Positions 60,165 to 64,000 of a DNA stretch of 64,000 nt are shown piece after piece. The stretch's first letter is position 1, and each line of letters opens with the position of its first letter. The notes under the pieces are model-generated. The model did not search any database and was not told where the DNA came from. It saw only the letters and a program-made list of their open reading frames with translations. The stretch lies in NCBI GenBank assembly GCA_023715185.1, contig JAMCAN010000002.1, positions 310,001 through 374,000 of the forward strand. Reading direction: 5' to 3'. The position numbers and the translations under genes were made by a program. The stretch comes from Planococcus sp. MER TA 32b (GTDB lineage: Bacteria > Bacillota > Bacilli > Bacillales_A > Planococcaceae).

Positions 60165-61781
60165 ATGAACAAAAAATGGTGGAAAGAAGCAGTTGCGTAT
60201 GAAGTTTATCCAAGAAGCTTTATGGATTCAAACGGCGACGGCATTGGAGATATTAACGGATTAACAGCCAAACTCGATTATCTGAAGGAATTAGGCGTTG
60301 ATGTCATCTGGATCTGTCCGATGTACAAATCGCCGAATGATGACAACGGGTACGATATCAGCGATTATCAGGATATCATGGATGAACTCGGAACGATGGA
60401 AGATTTTGACCGTCTGCTGGAAGAAGTCCATGCACGCGGCATGAAACTGATTATCGACCTGGTCATCAACCACACCAGCGATGAGCACCCTTGGTTCCAG
60501 GAATCCCGCTCGTCACTCGATAATCCGAAACGTGACTGGTATATATGGCGGGATAAACCGACAAACTGGAAAAGCATTTTCGGCGGGCCGGCCTGGGAAT
60601 ACGATGAAAAGACGGGGCAATATTATTTGCACATCTTCTCGAAGAAACAGCCGGACCTGAACTGGGAAAACCCGGAAGTGCGCCAAGCCTTATACGATAT
60701 GGTCAACTGGTGGCTCGACAAAGGAATCGATGGGTTCCGCGTGGATGCGATCAGCCATATCAAAAAAGATTTCACCGACCTGCCGCTGGAAGAAGGCAAG
60801 CCTTATCTGCCGGCCTGGGAAAAAATGATGAACGTCGACGGTATCCAGCCGCTTCTCGCTGAACTTCGCGATGAGACTTTTGCCAAATACGATATCATGA
60901 CGGTTGGCGAAGCGAATGGCGTATCCGCTGAGGACATCGAGGAATGGATCAGTGAAGAAAACGGCAAATTCAATATGGTCTTCCAATTTGAAGATTTAGG
61001 CCTCTGGGACGATGAAGTACGAAAAGGCGTCAATGTCCCGGAATTGAAAAAAGTTTTGACCCGCTGGCAAAAAGGCGTCGAAGGAATTGGCTGGAACGCC
61101 TTATTCATTGAAAATCATGACAGACCGCGGGCAGTTTCAACTTGGGGCAATGACAGCATCTACTGGCGTGAAAGCGCCACGTCGATGGCATGCATGTATT
61201 TCTTCATGCAAGGCACGCCGTTCATCTATCAGGGGCAGGAAATCGGCATGACAAATGCGCCGTTCGAGAAAATCGAGCAATATGATGATGTCCAGACACA
61301 TAACCTGTATTTCTATAACCTGGCTGAAGGTATGGAGCACGATGCGGTGATGACGCTGATCAAAGCGACAAGCCGTGACCACTCACGTACGCCGATGCAG
61401 TGGGATAACAGCCCGAACGCCGGTTTCTCCACGAGCCAGCCTTGGATTTATACAAATCCGAACTACGAGTGGCTGAACGTTGAAGCGCAAAAACACAATC
61501 CTCATTCTGTGCTTTCCTTCTACAAGCAAATGATTGCGCTCCGCAAAAAGATGCACGTGCTCGTTTACGGCAAGTATGAACTGAAGGAACTTGGTTTCGA
61601 AGACGTCTACGCCTATACGCGCGAAGACGAAGATTCGAAAGTACTGGTTGTTTCAAATCTGGGGCCGAACCGGTACCGCTGGAATGAACCGGAAAACCGC
61701 GGCCTGCTGCTGTCGAATTACGAATCGGTCGACCCGGCAGAAATTCGTCCGTACGAAGCGAGAGTCTACCAAATTAAATAA
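60165..61781 (+). CDS. GH13 alpha-glucosidase, copy 2
   Basis: A 538-residue cytosolic exo-alpha-glucosidase related to copy 1 (52288-53883). Catalytic Asp in DGFRVDAI, Glu in VGEANG and Asp in ENHDRPRAV are intact; MDLVVNHTSDEH of copy 1 is IIDLVINHTSDEH-like here. Differences around the active site (VGEANG vs VGEMPG) point to different linkage or chain length use. ATG 60165 is seven bases after AAAGGA; ATG 60159 abuts it. Ends the operon. Confidence 0.93.
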   Translation: MNKKWWKEAVAYEVYPRSFMDSNGDGIGDINGLTAKLDYLKELGVDVIWICPMYKSPNDDNGYDISDYQDIMDELGTMEDFDRLLEEVHARGMKLIIDLVINHTSDEHPWFQESRSSLDNPKRDWYIWRDKPTNWKSIFGGPAWEYDEKTGQYYLHIFSKKQPDLNWENPEVRQALYDMVNWWLDKGIDGFRVDAISHIKKDFTDLPLEEGKPYLPAWEKMMNVDGIQPLLAELRDETFAKYDIMTVGEANGVSAEDIEEWISEENGKFNMVFQFEDLGLWDDEVRKGVNVPELKKVLTRWQKGVEGIGWNALFIENHDRPRAVSTWGNDSIYWRESATSMACMYFFMQGTPFIYQGQEIGMTNAPFEKIEQYDDVQTHNLYFYNLAEGMEHDAVMTLIKATSRDHSRTPMQWDNSPNAGFSTSQPWIYTNPNYEWLNVEAQKHNPHSVLSFYKQMIALRKKMHVLVYGKYELKELGFEDVYAYTREDEDSKVLVVSNLGPNRYRWNEPENRGLLLSNYESVDPAEIRPYEARVYQIK

Positions 61782-61787
61782 GAGAAT

Positions 61788-61825
61788 ATAAAAAAGGGCG
61801 GACCCGAATGGGCCTGCCCTTTTTA
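61788..61825 (+). terminator. Terminator of the maltodextrin operon
   Basis: Imperfect stem AAGGGCGGACCC / GGGCCTGCCCTT with a T5 tail. A near copy of it is at 62296-62330. Confidence 0.8.
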
Positions 61826-61860
61826 CATTTTCAAAAAGATATCAGTTTTCTCAATCATTA

Positions 61861-62046
61861 CGCTCTAGGCGGAAGCTTTCCGCGGGGAGCGGGCCTGAGC
61901 CTCCTCAGTCGCGTTGCTCCTTGCGGGGTCTCAGACTCACTCTGGTTCCCGCAGGAAAGGCATTGGCCGAAGCTTGCGAGGACAAGTCTTTGCGACGAAA
62001 CAGCGCAGCGATGCAGGAGCACATCTTTGCCCTTCACCGCCTAATG
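61861..62046. repeat. Intergenic repeat element with terminal inverted repeats
   Basis: Bounded by TAGGCGG (61866-61872) and CCGCCTA (62037-62043), with GAGCCTCCTCAGTCGCG and TGCGGGGTCTCAGACTCA inside, which are familiar in Bacillales intergenic repeats. The right part (GCAGCGATGCAGGAGCAC) is the inverted complement of a module inside the repeat at 331-522. No frame or transposase; MITE-like. Confidence 0.65.
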
Positions 62047-62135
62047 CTTCATTCTGAATCTACTTAGTATTACGGAGCCACTTCTATACCTAAATTAAAC
62101 ATAAGCGGATATGTGTTATAGAAAGTGAGCTGAGA

Positions 62136-62268
62136 TATGGAGCAAAACAGCGAAGACTCCCAGGCGACTAAGCGAAGTGCTGAGATCCACTCGGGCGAAG
62201 TGGAACAAGCCCGAGTTAGCTCAGTGCGAGCAGCCAGGAAAGCGGAGCTGTTTTACGGAATATCGGAA
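62136..62268. repeat. Intergenic repeat with long hairpin
   Basis: AAAACAGC at 62144-62151 pairs with GCTGTTTT at 62247-62254; inside are GCGAAGACTCC, CTGAG...CTCAG and ACTCGGG...CCCGAGT inverted pairs, so the region can fold into one long stem. This type is scattered in Planococcus and Bacillus genomes to my knowledge. Confidence 0.65.
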
Positions 62269-62295
62269 TCTTAGCTTTCTTTCTCAACAACTTAT

Positions 62296-62330
62296 AAGGG
62301 GGGGCCCGAATGGATCTGCCCTTTTTATAA
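62296..62330 (+). terminator. Duplicated terminator-like hairpin
   Basis: GGGGGGGCCCGAATGG...CTGCCCTTTTTA, very like the operon terminator at 61788-61825 (GGGCGGACCCGAATGG...). No gene lies immediately before it, so it is probably a duplicated copy. Confidence 0.55.
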
Positions 62331-62376
62331 CTCTTAAAAGTAATATTTTGTATAACTAAGTGGATATAGTTTTTGG

Positions 62377-62497
62377 TGTCCAGACTCCAACGGCCCAACT
62401 CTTCGGGTCATAAGCCATCCCAGCTGCGTGGCAAAGAACGCCACTACGCTGGTTTGTCTTATGCCTTTCAGAGCTGAACGGGCGCTGTCGCTTTTCG
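62377..62497. repeat. Mosaic intergenic repeat, short copy
   Basis: Same ends as the element at 331-522 (GTCCAGACTCCAACGGCCCA ... GAGCTGAACGGGCGCTGTCG), without its inner hairpin module. Both copies lie just after the stop codon of a minus-strand gene (selO and pgi) in the same orientation. Confidence 0.75.
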
Positions 62498-62498
62498 T

Positions 62499-63779
62499 TT
62501 AATACCCTGGCTTTTCCAATAATTTAAAGATGTTGTTTTTATAATCCTCAACGCCCGGCTGGTCGAATGGGTTGATGTCCAGAAGATAGGCGCTGTATGC
62601 GCAGGAAATCATATAGAAGTAAAACAGGTGGCCCAAATGGAATTCGTCCATCTTTTCAATTGTCAGGCTCATTTGCGGAACGCCGCCGTCCAGATGCGCT
62701 GATGAAGTGCCTTTATAGGCAACGTGATTAAATTCCTGCAAAGTGATGCCGGCCAGGTAATTCAATTCGTCTCCATCATTTTCCGCTTCGAATACTGTCA
62801 AATCTTCTTTGCTTTCCTTAATCAGCAGGAAACTCTCAAAAAGATTGCGGATGCCGTCCTGGATATACTGTCCCATTGAATGGAGGTCGGTCGTGAATGA
62901 TACGGATGCAGGGAAGATGCCTTTGCCTTCTTTGCCTTCGCTTTCACCGAATAATTGTTTCCACCATTCCTGCACAAAAGCCAGCTTTGGTTCGAACGTT
63001 GCCATCACTTCAGTTGTATAGCCTTCTGTATACAGGTGATGACGCGCAGCTGCATAACGTATGGCTGTGTTGGTTTCGGGATTGAATACCTGATAAGCGT
63101 CTTCCGCATCTTTTGCGCCGGCCATCAATTCCGACACCGAAAATCCGGCAGCGGCAATCGGCAGCAAGCCGACTGCTGTAAATACTGAATAGCGTCCGCC
63201 CACATCTTCAGGTACGACAAATCGTTCGTAGCCATTTTCAATCGCCAGGTTGACCAGTGCGCCTTTCTCGGCGTCGGTCGTTACGATGATGCGTTCTGCG
63301 GCGGCTTTCCCGTAACGGTCTTCCATGTATTTTTTCAGGAAGCGGAAGGCGAGCGCAGGCTCTGTCGTTTTTCCTGATTTCGAAATGACATTGACCATTA
63401 CTTCCTTGCCGTCGAGATGGGCGAGAAGCTGTTTCAGATATTCGCCGCTGACCTGATGTCCGGCAAACAGCACTTCAGTTTTTTTCTCGTTTTTACTGAA
63501 ATAAGGGGAGAGAGCGGTTAATGCGGCTTTGGCACCGAGATAGGATCCGCCGATTCCGATTACGACCAACACTTCCGCTTTTTCCTGAATCACATCAGCC
63601 GCTTTTTGGATGCGTTCCATAAATTCAGGCTGAACAGTGCTGGGCCAGTCAAGCCATCCAAGAAAATCGGAACCTCTTCCTTCTTTATTGTATAAATTAT
63701 TATGAATTTCCTTTAACGCAGTTTTTTTCTCATCCGTCAAAACGGTTTCGAAAGACCCCGAATATGTAAGCTCGATCAT
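62499..63779 (-). CDS. pgi: Glucose-6-phosphate isomerase
   Basis: Interconverts glucose-6-phosphate and fructose-6-phosphate in glycolysis. 426 residues, normal for Firmicutes Pgi. GIGGSYLGAKAAL, SKSGKTTEPALAFR, PEDVGGRYSVFTAVGLLP and the catalytic GIFPASVSFTTDLHSMGQYI are intact, with LSMTIEKM-like motifs near the end. GGAAG lies upstream of the ATG. It converges on the maltodextrin operon and completes the path from imported sugar to glycolysis. Confidence 0.96.
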   Translation of the reverse strand: MIELTYSGSFETVLTDEKKTALKEIHNNLYNKEGRGSDFLGWLDWPSTVQPEFMERIQKAADVIQEKAEVLVVIGIGGSYLGAKAALTALSPYFSKNEKKTEVLFAGHQVSGEYLKQLLAHLDGKEVMVNVISKSGKTTEPALAFRFLKKYMEDRYGKAAAERIIVTTDAEKGALVNLAIENGYERFVVPEDVGGRYSVFTAVGLLPIAAAGFSVSELMAGAKDAEDAYQVFNPETNTAIRYAAARHHLYTEGYTTEVMATFEPKLAFVQEWWKQLFGESEGKEGKGIFPASVSFTTDLHSMGQYIQDGIRNLFESFLLIKESKEDLTVFEAENDGDELNYLAGITLQEFNHVAYKGTSSAHLDGGVPQMSLTIEKMDEFHLGHLFYFYMISCAYSAYLLDINPFDQPGVEDYKNNIFKLLEKPGY

Positions 63780-63924
63780 GCGAAAACTTCCTTTCCTTTT
63801 TCTCTCAAGTTTACCATATTCACAGGCTTAACACCTTATTCTATATACGATTTTAGTAAGTCTATCATTTTAATGGCAACCCATAATCTGGTAAGCTGTA
63901 AGGTAAGGAAGCGAGGGTGAAGAA

Positions 63925-64000
63925 ATGAAAAAGACGATTACAGGAGGATTCATATTGGCCGCGGCGTTATTTCTTTCGGGCTGCCAGGAACAAGTGACGC
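63925..64000 (+). CDS. Lipoprotein, N-terminal fragment (runs off window)
   Basis: MKKTITGGFILAAALFLSGC followed by QEQVT: a lipoprotein signal with the Cys at residue 20. GAGGGTGAAGAA precedes the ATG. The rest lies beyond the window, so the function cannot be read. Confidence 0.7.
   Translation, partial: MKKTITGGFILAAALFLSGCQEQVT

Noticed and set aside
1..64000. CRISPR array, tRNA, rRNA, integrase or transposase
   Set aside because: I read through for direct repeat-spacer patterns, cloverleaf genes and mobile-element enzymes and saw none. Repeats found are small non-coding elements.

Overview
The window looks like the chromosome of a Planococcaceae member, most likely Planococcus or a close relative; this is inferred from gene content, not from a database search. 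Signs are a low-to-moderate GC Firmicutes style (strong AGGAGG ribosome sites, GTG and TTG starts), many Bacillales families (YkuI, YitT, BioY, MsmX, OhrR, YqcI/YcgG), intergenic repeats typical of Bacillales, and a subtilisin that resembles the cold-active S41 type. No tRNA, rRNA, prophage, transposase or CRISPR array was found. Most genes are ordinary housekeeping or metabolic genes.

Layout. 1-4258: tail of an unknown acidic protein, a mosaic repeat, SelO, a short-chain dehydrogenase and a 3-hydroxyacyl-CoA dehydrogenase. 4314-9891: LTA-synthase-like protein, ICMT-like methyltransferase, STAS regulator and MsrAB. 9914-16678: a membrane-anchored thioredoxin (operon with msrAB), two Nudix hydrolases, a membrane gene split by a probable frameshift, small membrane proteins, and a TPR/alpha-beta-hydrolase protein. 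16786-23659: a sugar regulon (sugar isomerase, LacI regulator, RbsBAC-type ABC transporter, Gfo/Idh oxidoreductase) whose two divergent units carry near-identical palindromic operators. 23703-34503: GNAT, PAP2, PPK2, YkuI, YitT, GyrI-like, CapA, cysteine synthase, amidase, and small membrane peptides missed by size cut-offs.

35081-37838 is the most interesting stretch. A secreted subtilisin is followed by an HTH-TPR regulator of the PlcR/NprR (RRNPP) type and, six bases after its stop codon, a 53-residue exported propeptide. This looks like a quorum-sensing cassette. Next come an RNase H-like protein, an ohr-ohrR-gpx peroxide operon with a perfect 26-bp operator, and a cell-wall surface protein with a noncanonical sorting signal (MPTTG) next to a class F sortase. 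Then follow a PAS-PAS-GGDEF-EAL protein and assorted enzymes.

51524-63779 holds bioY with a BirA-like box over its promoter, then a full maltodextrin operon: two GH13 alpha-glucosidases, a ROK glucokinase, an MsmX-type ATPase, MalE/F/G-type transporter and a MalR-type LacI regulator. Convergent to it is pgi, so the region covers uptake, hydrolysis, phosphorylation and entry to glycolysis. The gap between the operon and pgi contains three different repeat elements and a duplicated terminator; one repeat shares modules with the repeat at the left end of the window.
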